Source: DATGPD01 sp041398565 (GTDB lineage: Bacteria; Planctomycetota; UBA1135; UBA2386). From it: a DNA stretch of 64,000 nt. The notes beneath the pieces are model-generated. The model saw only the letters and a program-made list of their open reading frames with translations, was not told the DNA's origin and did no database searches. The position numbers and the translations under genes are program-made. Numbering within the stretch: the stretch's first letter is position 1; every line of letters starts with the position of its first letter. Location of the stretch: assembly GCA_041398565.1 (NCBI GenBank), contig JAWKUN010000005.1, positions 1,054,001-1,118,000 on the forward strand, written 5' to 3'. Shown here one piece after another: positions 9,519-19,015 of this stretch.

Positions 9519-9847
9519 GCGCGACCCGAGGGCGCGAGGTCCGGACGACAGCGGCCCTCGCGCCAGCCTTGCAGCGGAGGGAGCCAGGCTCCAGCGGTGA
9601 ACGGTGGCGAGGTCGGCCGGCCGTTCGGACCGGCCTCGAGACTCGATGCCCGCGAGCCACGTTGCTCGGTCTGTCCCGGCACGTCTCATGACGACCGAGC
9701 TGGCCATCGTCGAAGAGCTCGGCGAGCGCGCGGTCCTGGTGCCCGAACTCGTGGACCGAACCCTGGCAGAGAACGACCGCGTCAGTCGATGCCTGGCGGC
9801 GCGGCCGGTGACAGACGGACGCCGCGTGTCGGCGGGACGTTGCCGCC
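9519..9847. other. intergenic region with weak hairpin and a possible gene remnant
   Basis: A 9-bp inverted repeat (GGCGCGAGG ... CCTCGCGCC, roughly 9531-9565) follows the antiporter stop and could be a weak terminator, but no T-run follows. From the ATG at 9688 about 33 codons read as ordinary protein (MTTELAIVEELGERAVLVPE then a basic helix) before composition turns random and the frame runs into the 3' end of nadA on the other strand. This may be the 5' stub of a lost gene; I cannot name it. Confidence 0.3.
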
Positions 9848-10804
9848 TCAGCTCCACTCGAGCATGCGTTCCAGCGGCCGCAACGCCGCCAGACGTAGAT
9901 CCTCGTCGAGTTCGATGCGCGGCTGCAGGTCGCGCAGGGACAGGTAGACCTTCTCCAGCGTGATGAGCTTCATGTGCGGGCACTGGCTGCAGGCGGTGCA
10001 GCTGCCCACGGTCTCGACCGGCGCCTGGATCAGCTTCTTGTGCGGCGCCGCCTTCTGCATGGTGTGCAGGATGCCGTTCTCGGTGCCGATGATGAACTCG
10101 TCGGCGTCGTCGTCGCGCACGAACTCGAGCAGCCGGCGCGTCGAGCCGACGAAGTCGGCGTGGCGCAGGACGTGTTCCTCGCACTCGGGGTGGGCGATGA
10201 ACTTCGCTTCGGGGTGGCGCGCCTTGAGCTCCAGCAGCTGTCGCTCGGAGAACGTGATGTGCACCATGCACGTGCCCGGCCAAGTGTCCATCTCGCGGCC
10301 GGCTTGTTTCGCCAGGAATGCGCCCAGGTTGCGATCCGGCGCGAACAGGATGGGGCGGTCCTTCGGCGCGTGCGCGATCATCTTGACCGCGTTGCTGGAC
10401 GTGCAGATGACGTCGGACAGCGCCTTGGTCGCGGCCGTGCTGTTGATGTAGGTGACGACGAAGTGGTCGGGGTGCAGCTTCTTCCAGGCCGCCAGCTTGT
10501 CGGCCGGGCACGCTTCCGCCAGCGAGCAGCCGGCGTTCATGTCGGGCAGCAGCACGACCTTGCCGGGGTTGAGGATCTTCGCCGTCTCGGCCATGAAGTG
10601 GACGCCGCAGAACACGATCACGTCGCAATCTCGGGCGTCGCGCGCGGCCCGCGCCAGGTCGAGCGAATCGCCGAGTCGATCGGCGATGTCCTGGATGTCC
10701 GGCTCTTGGTAGTAGTGGGCGAGGATGATGGCGCGGCGCTCGCGCTTGAGGCGTTCGATCTCGGCGAAGAGATCGAGGCGAGGGTCGATGGCGGTGGCGG
10801 ACAT
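9848..10804 (-). CDS. nadA: quinolinate synthase
   Basis: NadA condenses iminoaspartate with dihydroxyacetone phosphate to quinolinate, a step of de novo NAD synthesis, using a [4Fe-4S] cluster. The 318 residues are complete. The cluster ligands typical of the family are visible: Cys93 in DMNAGCSLA, Cys179 in WPGTCMVHI and a Cys in CTACSQCPHMKLI (269, 272 and 275 are candidates). LAHYYQEPDIQDIADRLGDS near the N-terminus and the GTENGILH segment are also typical. The start is the ATG at 10804, followed by a normal NadA N-terminus. No nadB or nadC lies nearby, so it is not in a nad operon here. Confidence 0.95.
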   Translation of the reverse strand: MSATAIDPRLDLFAEIERLKRERRAIILAHYYQEPDIQDIADRLGDSLDLARAARDARDCDVIVFCGVHFMAETAKILNPGKVVLLPDMNAGCSLAEACPADKLAAWKKLHPDHFVVTYINSTAATKALSDVICTSSNAVKMIAHAPKDRPILFAPDRNLGAFLAKQAGREMDTWPGTCMVHITFSERQLLELKARHPEAKFIAHPECEEHVLRHADFVGSTRRLLEFVRDDDADEFIIGTENGILHTMQKAAPHKKLIQAPVETVGSCTACSQCPHMKLITLEKVYLSLRDLQPRIELDEDLRLAALRPLERMLEWS

Positions 10805-11308
10805 GGTCGGGAAGGGCAGGATACGAAGGGCTGCCGGCGGCGGCGCAGCTCATGGGCTGCAAGTGGCGGGAAACATTCGCGTCGCGCGTGAAACCAGCCG
10901 AGGCCGTGTTTCGCCTCACTGCGAGGACTCACCGGGCCCGAGCACTGGAGGCTCCCGCAACAAGGCCGCCTGGGGCCCCCTCTGGTCGGTGCGACGGACA
11001 GGCGAATCCCGCTGGTGCAAGAAGACACCCCGGACGTGGCACCGGGCGCTCCGGGCCTCCGGACACTCGGTACCCATCGCCGCCACGACCTTGCTCACCG
11101 CTCACCTGGTGATGCCCGCCGGTCCAACCCGTGTGACCGGGCACCGCGCAAGCCGCGCCCGAAAACCAACCCTGGCCCGATACGGACCGACCCCGCGGAA
11201 CGCAGCTTGCTCGCCTTGTCCCGCGAAGTGCGCGTCGGTGCCGATTCCGACCCCGGTGGTCGGGAGCGGCGCCAAGCCGCCCGACGTGAAGACCCGGGCA
11301 CGCGCCAA
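10805..11308. other. intergenic region, nothing recognised
   Basis: These 504 bases lie between nadA and the downstream end of an ECF sigma gene (both on the minus strand). All frames translate to low-quality, Arg/Pro/Gly-rich peptides without recognisable motifs. The nadA promoter must be in its left part. Confidence 0.4.
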
Positions 11309-11848
11309 TCACCGACCGATGCGCAACTGCGACCGGAGCCGGGAGCGGATGCGCTGAACTCGCTTGCGGATCGTGTCCACGGAACCGGCAGTGTGCCTGG
11401 CCGCTTGTTGCAGTTCGCCGCGTTGAACGGACGCCATCAGCAATCTCTGCTCCGCGCTGCTCAAGCGATCGATCCATCGCATGGCGACCTGACGTTCTTC
11501 TCGACTTGCGAGCAGGCCGAGCGGCTCTTCGCGCACGGTGGCCAGGTCTACAGTGAGCGGCTGCAGCCGCAGTCGCCTCCTTGCACGATAGTGCTCCTGC
11601 AGGACGCGCCGCGCCACCGAGAAGAGCCAAGGTCGACTCCAACTGCCCCTACCCCCGCGGGCGATCTGTAGGGCGCGCAGCCAGACATCTTGCACGACAT
11701 CCGCCGCTTCGGCGGCGTGACCGGACAGACGCGCCCGGACCCAGCGTGCCAGGTCACGTGACAGACCCGGACGATCCTCATCGCACAAGGTCGGCCCATG
11801 ACCTTGGGCACGGGCGGACTGATGCTCGGACAGTTGGACGGCGCTCAT
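11309..11848 (-). CDS. ECF-type RNA polymerase sigma factor
   Basis: A 179-residue sigma-70 family protein without region 1 or 3. Region 2 spans about 30-95, with DVVQDVWLRALQ (core binding) and WLFSVARRVLQEHYRARRR (the -10 recognition helix). Region 4 spans about 120-175, with LSSAEQRLLMASVQRG and an HTH running through AARHTAGSVDTIRKRV. The start ATG at 11848 removes a long Cys- and Arg-rich upstream extension that does not look like protein. There is no anti-sigma gene beside it. A secreted protein gene lies divergently upstream, and a 21-bp perfect inverted repeat sits 57 bases upstream of the start. Target genes cannot be deduced. Confidence 0.8.
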   Translation of the reverse strand: MSAVQLSEHQSARAQGHGPTLCDEDRPGLSRDLARWVRARLSGHAAEAADVVQDVWLRALQIARGGRGSWSRPWLFSVARRVLQEHYRARRRLRLQPLTVDLATVREEPLGLLASREERQVAMRWIDRLSSAEQRLLMASVQRGELQQAARHTAGSVDTIRKRVQRIRSRLRSQLRIGR

Positions 11849-12199
11849 GTGTGTCTGAGGAGGAGAGACCCCGAACAAGGGCCCTTGCGGACAGACAATC
11901 CGGTCCGTTGTGCTGCAAGTGCCGCGGATCCTCGCGGCACTTGCAGCACAACGCACTGAAGAGGCAGCCACCAGCGTCGGGCTTGTGCGTCGCCTCGCCG
12001 ATCGATCGCATCGCCGCTCGAAGCATTTGCGACCAGTGCAGACCATCAGCTCGGCGCGCGACCGAGGGAAAGCGGTCCCGCAACGGCGAGTCGAGTCACT
12101 CTGTCTGCGAACGGCAGAAGACAAGACACCGCGTCGATCCGGCTGGGACTCCACTTCGGTCCAGCGCTCGTTGCGGGTCAGGTCCGCCGCACCACTCCA
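11849..12199. other. divergent intergenic region with long inverted repeat
   Basis: These 351 bases lie between the ECF sigma gene and a secreted-protein gene transcribed away from it. Apart from the perfect inverted repeat at 11906-11953 I see no gene; it should hold promoters for both neighbours. Confidence 0.5.
11906..11953. repeat. 21-bp perfect inverted repeat (hairpin)
   Basis: The arm at 11906-11926 is the exact reverse complement of 11933-11953, with a six-base loop GATCCT. The arm begins CGTTGTGCTGCAAG. No T-run flanks it. It lies 57 bases upstream of the sigma gene and about 250 bases upstream of the plus-strand gene. Confidence 0.85.
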
Positions 12200-13447
12200 A
12201 TGTCCACACATCTTCCAACTCGACTGGTACCCACGTCTGCCCTTCCCGTAGGACGGGTCGTTGCCCTCGTCCTCGCGGTGTGCGCTGCTTCCAGCGCTGG
12301 TTCGGCGCAGTCCTTCACACTGACTGGCCCTGGTTGCCAGGGCAGTGCGGGCGTTCCGACGCTCACCGCTGCTTCAGGTCCGAACGTGGGCTCGACTTTC
12401 TCCCCGACACTCAGCAGCGCGCGTGCCAACAGCGCCGGCGTCGCCTTCCTCGGTTTGTCGAACCCCAACCTCGACCTGGGCGTGATCGGTGCACCCGGCT
12501 GCGTCTTGCGAACCAGCACCGAGCTGGCGTTGAACGTCGTTACCGACGCCGGGGGCGCGGCAACGATCAACGTCGCGATTCCTGGCTTCATCGGCACGAT
12601 CGGCATGAGCTTCTTCACGCAGGCCTTCGTGCTGGATCCCCCCGCGAATCGTCTGGGTCTGGTGGCGAGTGACGGTCGGGTCGCTGTGATCGGCGACTTC
12701 AGGGCGCCTGTCATCAACACCGTGTCCTCCACGACGCTCAACGGTGGAGGCACGGTCACGATTCGCGGCCGGAACATCGGCACGATTCCTGGTCTCTGTC
12801 CCCAGGTGAAGGTCGGCAACCGTTCAGCCCGGCTCCGTCCCTTGACTCTTGTTCGCGATCCGGTGACCGGAGAGGACGTGCTCACGGCGCGAGTTCCCAA
12901 CATCGAAGCTCCCCTGACTGGTCAGCTCATGCTGATGGCGGGAGAGGGCCAGACCTACACGGTCAATGCCACACCGTGGATGACTGCCCCCACCTACGCC
13001 CAAGGATGGCAGGGTCGCGCCGCGCTCGGCGTCGGGCCCATGGTCACGGTCAACGCTGCACCGGGCAACGTGCAACCCGGTGCCTTCAGTCAGACGGGTG
13101 GGTGCATCGAATTCGTCATCCCCGCAAGTCCGTGCAACGGCACCGGTGAGTACCCGATCGGCTCGCAGATCGACCTCGACTTCCACGGGGGCTACACCTG
13201 CGCCGGGTCCACCGCGCAAAGGGACTTCGACCTGTTCGGCATGCAGGTGACCAACCCTGGCTTCCCGGTCAACTGCAACAACATCGCCAACAGCCTGAAG
13301 ATGCAACTGGAGACGATCCTCGGCGCCAACTTCACGGTCACGCTCGTCGGACCGGCCCCGTCGTGCACGATCCGCATCTGTCCGGCTGCCGGTTGCACGA
13401 TCAACGCGGGTTGGTGGGGTAACCTGCGCATTCGCTGCGGCCCGTAA
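12200..13447 (+). CDS. secreted protein with beta-rich Planctomycete-type domain, function unknown
   Basis: A 415-residue exported protein. The signal peptide runs to about residue 36 (hydrophobic core VVALVLAVCAA, cleavage near GSAQS). Residues about 37-170 resemble the C-terminal domain of other secreted proteins here: GPGCQGSAGVPTL, then LGVIGAPGCVL, FTQAFVLDPPANRLGL. Residues about 170-250 look like an IPT/TIG-type Ig fold (INTVSSTTLNGGGTVTIRGRN). The last about 140 residues are Cys-rich (at least eight Cys) and unrecognised; disulphides are likely outside the cell. Upstream and divergent is an ECF sigma gene, which could control it, but nothing in the sequence proves this. Confidence 0.65.
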   Translation: MSTHLPTRLVPTSALPVGRVVALVLAVCAASSAGSAQSFTLTGPGCQGSAGVPTLTAASGPNVGSTFSPTLSSARANSAGVAFLGLSNPNLDLGVIGAPGCVLRTSTELALNVVTDAGGAATINVAIPGFIGTIGMSFFTQAFVLDPPANRLGLVASDGRVAVIGDFRAPVINTVSSTTLNGGGTVTIRGRNIGTIPGLCPQVKVGNRSARLRPLTLVRDPVTGEDVLTARVPNIEAPLTGQLMLMAGEGQTYTVNATPWMTAPTYAQGWQGRAALGVGPMVTVNAAPGNVQPGAFSQTGGCIEFVIPASPCNGTGEYPIGSQIDLDFHGGYTCAGSTAQRDFDLFGMQVTNPGFPVNCNNIANSLKMQLETILGANFTVTLVGPAPSCTIRICPAAGCTINAGWWGNLRIRCGP

Positions 13448-13549
13448 CGGAACGTGCCGGCGGGTTGGGTGCAGCGGTCGACGCCGTCGATCTCGCGAAG
13501 GAGCACGCCCCTCGCGACCGAGCTCGCCGTCGCCGAGATGAAGCGCGCC

Positions 13550-16192
13550 CTAGCTCGTCGACTTGCGCCGGCGCGGCGCCTTCTTCTTGGCCGGGCCGCG
13601 CGCGGCGCGCGCCTCGAGCAGCTCGAGGGCACGGGCCATGGAGAGCGAGTCGACGCTCTCGCCCTTGGGCACCGTGGCGTTGGTCGTGCCGTCGGTGACG
13701 TAGGCGCCGTAGCGTCCGTCGAGGATGCGCACCGCCACGTCCGTGCCCTCCTTCGCCCCGAGGTCCTTGAGCACCTTGGGCTCGGCACGCGCTTGTCGTC
13801 CGGCGCGCTTGGGTTGCGCCAGGAGCTCGAGCGCGCGCTCGAGCGTGACCTCGATGGGAGACTCGCCGGCGGGGATGCTGCGCGTCTCCTTGCCGCACTT
13901 GATGTACGGTCCGAAGCGGCCGTTGGTGGCGATGACCTTCTCTTCCTTGCCGTTCTCGGTGGCCATCGTGCCGAGGGTGCGCGGCAGCGACAGTACGCGC
14001 AGGGCGGTGGCAAGGTCGATCGTCTCCGGCGTCATGCCAGCGAGCAGGGAGGCCATCTTCGGCTTCTCGTCGCCGGTCGCGTCGCCGAGCTGCAGGTAGG
14101 GGCCGAAGCGACCGTTCTTGACGTAGACCGGCAGTCCGGTGTCGGGATCCTCGCCCAGCGACTTCGGGCCCTCGGCGCCCTTCTGCAGCAACTCGATGGC
14201 TCGGTCGATCGACAGCTCGTCGGGCGGCGTCTCGTCCGGCACGGACGCGCGCACCTCTCCGTGCGACAGGAACGGACCGTAGCGGCCGACGCGCACCTCG
14301 ATCTTCTCGCCGTCCTTCTCGCCGATCTTGATGCCGCACACGACGCGCGGGTCGATCTCGCCTTCGACCCGCTGCAGGGTCTGCTTGAGGCCCGGCTGGC
14401 CGTTGCCGTTGTAGAAGCGCTGCAGATAGTCGAGGCGGCGTGCCCGGCCGTTGCTGATCTCGTCGAGGTCGTTCTCCATCCTCGCCGTGAAGTCGTAGTC
14501 GACGAGGTGGTGCAGGTGATCGTCGAGCAGATTGGTCACCGCGAACGCGGTGAAGGTGGGGACCAGCGCCGTACCCTTCTTGAACACGTAGTCGCGTGAC
14601 AGGATCGTCTCGATGATCGATGCGTAGGTGGAGGGTCGGCCGATGCCGCGCGCCTCGAGTTCCTTCACCAGCGTGGCCTCGGTGAGGCGCGCTGGCGGTT
14701 GCGTCGTGTGTCCGAGCGCCTTGATCTCGGCGGTGTCGACCGTCTGCTCGACCGCGACCTTCGGCAGGATGCGTTCGGCCTCGGCTACGGCGGCCTCGGG
14801 ATCGTCGCTGTCCTCGACGTAGGCCAAGCGGTAGCCGGCGAACTCGATCGTCTTGCCGGACGCCTGGAAGCGTGCATCGTCGACGGCGATCGTCACGCTC
14901 GTGCGCTGCCCGTGCGCGTCCTTCATCTGGCAGGCGACGGTGCGGCGCCACACGAGGTCGTAGATCCGACGCTCGTCGTCCCCCACCGAGTCGGGCAGCT
15001 CGCGCGGATGCTTGAAGCGAGCACCGGCCGGCCGGATCGCTTCGTGCGCCTCCTGCGCGTTGCGCACCTTGGTGCGGTACTGGCGCGGCTCGGCCGGCAG
15101 GTGTTCGCGCCCGTAGCTCGACTCGATGTGCGCGCGCGCCGCCTCGATCGCCTCGTTGCTGAGGTTGGTCGAGTCGGTGCGCATGTAGGTGATGAAGCCG
15201 TTCTCGTACAAGCGCTGCGCCGCGCGCATCGTGCGCTGTGCCGCGAAACGCAGCTTGCGGCCGGCCTCTTGCTGCAGCGTGCTGGTCGTGAACGGCGGGT
15301 AGGGTCGCTCCGTGTAGGGCTTGCTGTCGACGCTCGCGACCTTGGCGGGCATGTCGCGCAGGCGCTGCGCCAGGGCTTCTGCGGCCGCCTTCTCGAGGTG
15401 CAGCGGCGGCTCCTTGCCGGCGCGGAGCTTGCCAGTGTCGGGGTCGAAGTCCTTGCCGGCGGCGATCCGCCGCCCACCGACGCTCTGCAGCGTGGCGTCG
15501 AAGGCACCCTGTTCGCCGGCGACGAAGGTGCCGACCAGGTCGTAGTAGTCGGCGGCGCGGAACCGCATGCGCTCCTTCTCGCGCTCCACGACCAGGCGCA
15601 CCGCGACGCTCTGCACGCGCCCCGCCGACAAGCGCGGCTTGATCTTCTTCCACAGCAGCGGCGACACCGAGTAGCCGTACAGGCGATCGACCAGGCGGCG
15701 CGTCTCCTGGGCCTCCACGAGATCGCCGTCGATCGCTCGCGGGTGCGCCAGCGCCTCCTTGATGGCCTCAGGCGTGATCTCGTGGAAGACCAGCCGGTGC
15801 ATCGCGACCTTGGGCTTGAGCTCCTGCACGAGGTGCCACGAGATCGACTCGCCTTCGCGGTCTTCGTCGGTCGCCAGGTACAACTCGCTGGCATCGGCCA
15901 GCGCTTCCTTCAGCTTCTTGATCTGGTCGCGCTTGGACTTGGGGACCACGTAGAGCGGCTTGAACTCGTGCTCGACGTCGATGCCGAGGCGGCTCCACTT
16001 CTCCTTCTTGATCGCCGCGGGAACCTCGTCGGCGTTCGCGGGCAGGTCGCGCACGTGGCCGATGCTGGCCTCGATGCGGTACGCGGACCCCAGGATCTTG
16101 CCGATGGTGCGAGCCTTTGCGGGGGACTCGACGATCACCAGCGGCTTGCCGCCGGGCGGCGCCTTCGGTTTTGCCGTTCGCTTCGTCGCCAT
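13550..16192 (-). CDS. topA: DNA topoisomerase I (type IA)
   Basis: TopA relaxes negative supercoils through a Tyr-linked single-strand break. The 880 residues include a Toprim domain with Glu22 in PLVIVESPAKARTIGKIL and Asp109/Asp111/Glu113 in ATDEDREGES, the Tyr336 nucleophile in NGFITYMRTDSTNLS, and the SAGRVQSVAVRLVV segment. The C-terminus has four repeats of the type NGRFGPYLQLG / NGRFGPYIKCG / DGRYGAYVTDG; these topoisomerase C-terminal repeats lack zinc-binding Cys here. A Lys/Arg-rich tail ends the protein. The start is the ATG at 16192, giving a short Lys-rich lead before the Toprim strand. The gene stands alone with a 640-base upstream region. Confidence 0.95.
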   Translation of the reverse strand: MATKRTAKPKAPPGGKPLVIVESPAKARTIGKILGSAYRIEASIGHVRDLPANADEVPAAIKKEKWSRLGIDVEHEFKPLYVVPKSKRDQIKKLKEALADASELYLATDEDREGESISWHLVQELKPKVAMHRLVFHEITPEAIKEALAHPRAIDGDLVEAQETRRLVDRLYGYSVSPLLWKKIKPRLSAGRVQSVAVRLVVEREKERMRFRAADYYDLVGTFVAGEQGAFDATLQSVGGRRIAAGKDFDPDTGKLRAGKEPPLHLEKAAAEALAQRLRDMPAKVASVDSKPYTERPYPPFTTSTLQQEAGRKLRFAAQRTMRAAQRLYENGFITYMRTDSTNLSNEAIEAARAHIESSYGREHLPAEPRQYRTKVRNAQEAHEAIRPAGARFKHPRELPDSVGDDERRIYDLVWRRTVACQMKDAHGQRTSVTIAVDDARFQASGKTIEFAGYRLAYVEDSDDPEAAVAEAERILPKVAVEQTVDTAEIKALGHTTQPPARLTEATLVKELEARGIGRPSTYASIIETILSRDYVFKKGTALVPTFTAFAVTNLLDDHLHHLVDYDFTARMENDLDEISNGRARRLDYLQRFYNGNGQPGLKQTLQRVEGEIDPRVVCGIKIGEKDGEKIEVRVGRYGPFLSHGEVRASVPDETPPDELSIDRAIELLQKGAEGPKSLGEDPDTGLPVYVKNGRFGPYLQLGDATGDEKPKMASLLAGMTPETIDLATALRVLSLPRTLGTMATENGKEEKVIATNGRFGPYIKCGKETRSIPAGESPIEVTLERALELLAQPKRAGRQARAEPKVLKDLGAKEGTDVAVRILDGRYGAYVTDGTTNATVPKGESVDSLSMARALELLEARAARGPAKKKAPRRRKSTS

Positions 16193-16835
16193 GGGTCGGG
16201 GCGCCTGATAAGAGGTGCAGGCGCGGGAAGTCAAGGAGTGTCGTCCTGACGGGGCTCTCACGTGGAGGCGTTCTCGCCCCGCCGGTCGGCGAATCCGGTG
16301 GCGAATCCGGTGGCGCCACCGGCGATGCATCCAGCCGACAATCCTGGGCTCGGGGCACGCCTGCGGGTGCGAGCACCGGCCCGGCGCGGGGCGCGAGTGC
16401 GCCCGCGTAGGATTGCCCGGCGCGCAGTGCTTGCCGCGCGAGGGTCTGACGCGCAAGCCCCATCGAGGGGCTTTGCAGAGATGGCGCTTGAAAGTCGGGG
16501 GCCGATCTTCAAGATGCCGCCAAGTTGGCACGCTCCGAGATACGAAGATTCCGGATTCTCTCGGTCGGTCGAGGGGTGTCATCCTGTCGCGAGTCGAGCG
16601 TAATCAGGACTCCTGTCAGGGTTTGCGGGGATCGGCCCCAAAATCCTGCAGACCGTAAGAATCCGAAGGCTCCTGACGCGCCCCGGACGGGCGGAACGCT
16701 CGTCCGCTCCTGCGCGGCCGGTCACGCGAAGAAAAAAGGCGCACCGCGCCGCCGCCGCCGCCCCGTGCCTTGCGTGGGCGCGCGCCGCACCCGGCCGACC
16801 GACTCCGAGCGGCTCTCGACCTGACGCACACGACC
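16193..16835. other. long divergent intergenic region
   Basis: These 643 bases lie between topA and the GH63-like gene. They contain a 12-bp tandem repeat (GGCGAATCCGGT at 16288-16299 and 16300-16311), a hairpin AAGCCCC-ATCGA-GGGGCTT at 16455-16473, and a stretch around 16550-16680 visibly lower in GC, likely the promoter of the plus-strand gene. No coding frame looks real. Confidence 0.5.
16455..16473. terminator. terminator-like hairpin upstream of topA
   Basis: A 7-bp stem AAGCCCC/GGGGCTT with loop ATCGA is followed on the plus strand by a short TTT. It looks like a small intrinsic terminator, but it does not follow any gene on the plus strand. It may instead be a leader or attenuator hairpin for topA. 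Confidence 0.3.
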
Positions 16836-18974
16836 ATGGAACAGAAGTACGTATTGGCCGGAGGAGGCTACTCGATCAGCGCACCGCGCTACCCGAAGCA
16901 CCAACTTCGGCCGGGGTTCGTCGACGAAGTCCTCATCCTCAATGCCGAGTTCCGACCGCTCTATACCCTGGCCCTGCTCGAGAACGGCTTGCCGCTGACG
17001 CTCACCTGCGACTCGCACGCCATGAAGGACGGCGTGCTGGTGGTCGAGTTCGGCGACGGACACGGCCTCAAGATGATCGAGCGGCGCTTCGTCTCCGCCG
17101 ACGATCGCTTCGTGTCGCAGGTCGAGCTCCGCCTCGAGGGCAAGGCCGCCAAGGCCGACCGCGAATTGACCGTCGTGATGTGGACCTACGTCGATCCCGA
17201 GGGCGAGGCGGTGTCACTGGAGGGGGACAGCTTCCGGATCCGGCGCATGCTGCAGCCGAGCGACTTGCCGCAGGTGCCGGTCGACATCCACTGGAACAGC
17301 CCCGACTCGAAGGGGGCGCGGTGTCTGCAGCCCTACTTCTGCGAGGGCGGTTCCGAGGGCCTCGACTGGCGCCACACGCCCTGGTACGACAAGAACGAGC
17401 TGACGACGCCGCGCGCCAAGCGGCCGATGGAGAAGCCCAGCCCGATCCTGCCGCAGGCGAAGGTCTACTGCGGCCTGTTCCGGCACGTGCAGGTCAAGCC
17501 TGGGACGCCCGTGTCGCACCGGTTCGAGGCGAACGTGGTGTTCAAGAGCAAGGGCTTCACCTACCGCGCGCGTCGGCCCGATCCGAAGGACGAGAACGGT
17601 TGGCAGGCCTTCTGGAGCAACGTTCCGAAGTTCCAGTCGGAGTGGAAGCAGCTGGAGAGCGTGGTGCGCAGCCGTTTCAGGCTGCTCTATCTGCTGCGCA
17701 TTCCACACGGCGCCGGCCTGCTGTCGAGCCCGTCGGTGTGCGAGGGAACCGGCATGTTCCATGCGCCGACGTCGTTCTCGGCGCCGTCGATCATGCGCGA
17801 CGCCCGCTGGCTGCAGGATCCGACGCTCGGTCGTGGCATCGTCAAGGTGTTCTTCGACAACATCCGTCAGAACGGGATGGTCCCGGGTCGCGTGTTCATG
17901 ACCGGGCTGTCGAGCACCGACTTCTACCACGCCGACTGGGGAGGCGGCTTCGAGGCGCTCGATGACATGCACCCCGACCGCGCCACCAAGCGTGCGGTGC
18001 TGATGGCCATGCAGCGCTACGTCAAGTGGCTGGCCAACAACCGCGACCCGGAAGGCAGTGGCTTGACTGACATCGTCAACCACTTCGAGGCAGGGCAGGA
18101 GTTCTCGCGCCGCTACACGGTGGTCGACGAGAAGGCCGACCGCGCCGAGGGGTTCGACGAGAACTTTCGGCTCAAGGGCATCGACGCCAGCGTCTTCCGC
18201 TACCGATTGGTTTCCTACCTGGCGCGCGTGGCCGACGACCTGCAGGAGAAGGCGATGGCGAACCGCTTCCTCGCCGAGAAGGAGGCGATCCAGGACGCCA
18301 TCCGCAAGCGGATGTGGGACGAGAAGGCCGGCCTGTTCATGGACGTCGATCCCAAGGCCAGGCGCCGGACCAACGTCAAGGCGGCCGTCGGCTTCTACCC
18401 GCTCGGCACAGACATCCCCAACGCGGCGCAGGTCGATCGGCTGGTGGACGTGCTGGCCGATCGCAAGGAGTTCTGGACCAAGTACCCGGTGCCGTCCTTG
18501 GCCATGTCGGACCCCTACTACAGCCCCGAGGGTCTTTGGAAGGGCACGCGGCGCGGCTGCACCTGGAACGGGCGCGTGTGGCCGACGATCAACTCGCACG
18601 TCATGGAGGGGCTGTCGTATTGGGCCGAGCGCGGGCACAAGAAGGCGGCCAAGCTCAACGGCGAGTTGCTCAAGAAGACGGTGGCCATGGCGTCGGGTGA
18701 GCTCGAGGGCCTGAGCGAACCGGTGTCGTGCGAGCACTACAGCCCCGACAACGGGCGCGGCAGCCGCTACCGCGGTCACGACCACTACCTGCACTCGTTC
18801 GTGCTCGACAACATCTTCCGCGTGGCGTGCGGCTTCGTCGTCCGCTTCGGCGAGGTGCAGCTGGATCCAGTGGCCGACGACATGCCCGACTTCAAGCTGT
18901 CGGGCGTGCCTGTCGGCAACAAGCGCTTCACCGTCGAGCGCAAGGGCAGCAAGCAGCGCGTCGTCGCCGAGTAG
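16836..18974 (+). CDS. GH63-like (MGH1-type) glycoside hydrolase
   Basis: A 712-residue protein with no signal peptide, so probably cytoplasmic. The N-terminal about 300 residues are a beta-sandwich region; the C-terminal about 400 residues form an (alpha/alpha)6 barrel of the GH63/MGH1-like type. Motifs include HADWGGGFEALDDMHP, WLANNRDPEGSGL, the strongly conserved SPEGLWKGTRRGCTWNGRVW-type loop before PTINSHVMEGL, and SCEHYSPDNGRG, whose Glu is a candidate catalytic residue by analogy with the family. Enzymes of this group cleave alpha-glucosides such as glucosylglycerate or glucosidase-type oligosaccharides. The start ATG at 16836 was preferred because the upstream in-frame 22 residues are Arg/Pro-rich noise. 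Substrate unknown. Confidence 0.75.
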   Translation: MEQKYVLAGGGYSISAPRYPKHQLRPGFVDEVLILNAEFRPLYTLALLENGLPLTLTCDSHAMKDGVLVVEFGDGHGLKMIERRFVSADDRFVSQVELRLEGKAAKADRELTVVMWTYVDPEGEAVSLEGDSFRIRRMLQPSDLPQVPVDIHWNSPDSKGARCLQPYFCEGGSEGLDWRHTPWYDKNELTTPRAKRPMEKPSPILPQAKVYCGLFRHVQVKPGTPVSHRFEANVVFKSKGFTYRARRPDPKDENGWQAFWSNVPKFQSEWKQLESVVRSRFRLLYLLRIPHGAGLLSSPSVCEGTGMFHAPTSFSAPSIMRDARWLQDPTLGRGIVKVFFDNIRQNGMVPGRVFMTGLSSTDFYHADWGGGFEALDDMHPDRATKRAVLMAMQRYVKWLANNRDPEGSGLTDIVNHFEAGQEFSRRYTVVDEKADRAEGFDENFRLKGIDASVFRYRLVSYLARVADDLQEKAMANRFLAEKEAIQDAIRKRMWDEKAGLFMDVDPKARRRTNVKAAVGFYPLGTDIPNAAQVDRLVDVLADRKEFWTKYPVPSLAMSDPYYSPEGLWKGTRRGCTWNGRVWPTINSHVMEGLSYWAERGHKKAAKLNGELLKKTVAMASGELEGLSEPVSCEHYSPDNGRGSRYRGHDHYLHSFVLDNIFRVACGFVVRFGEVQLDPVADDMPDFKLSGVPVGNKRFTVERKGSKQRVVAE

Positions 18975-19015
18975 GGAAACTACGTAGCGAACCAACGCGT
19001 CGGAGCCTGACACCG

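Noticed and set aside
16510..16540. A TTGGCACG-like sigma-54 promoter upstream of the GH63-like gene
   Set aside because: The second half (TTGCA-type -12 element) is missing.
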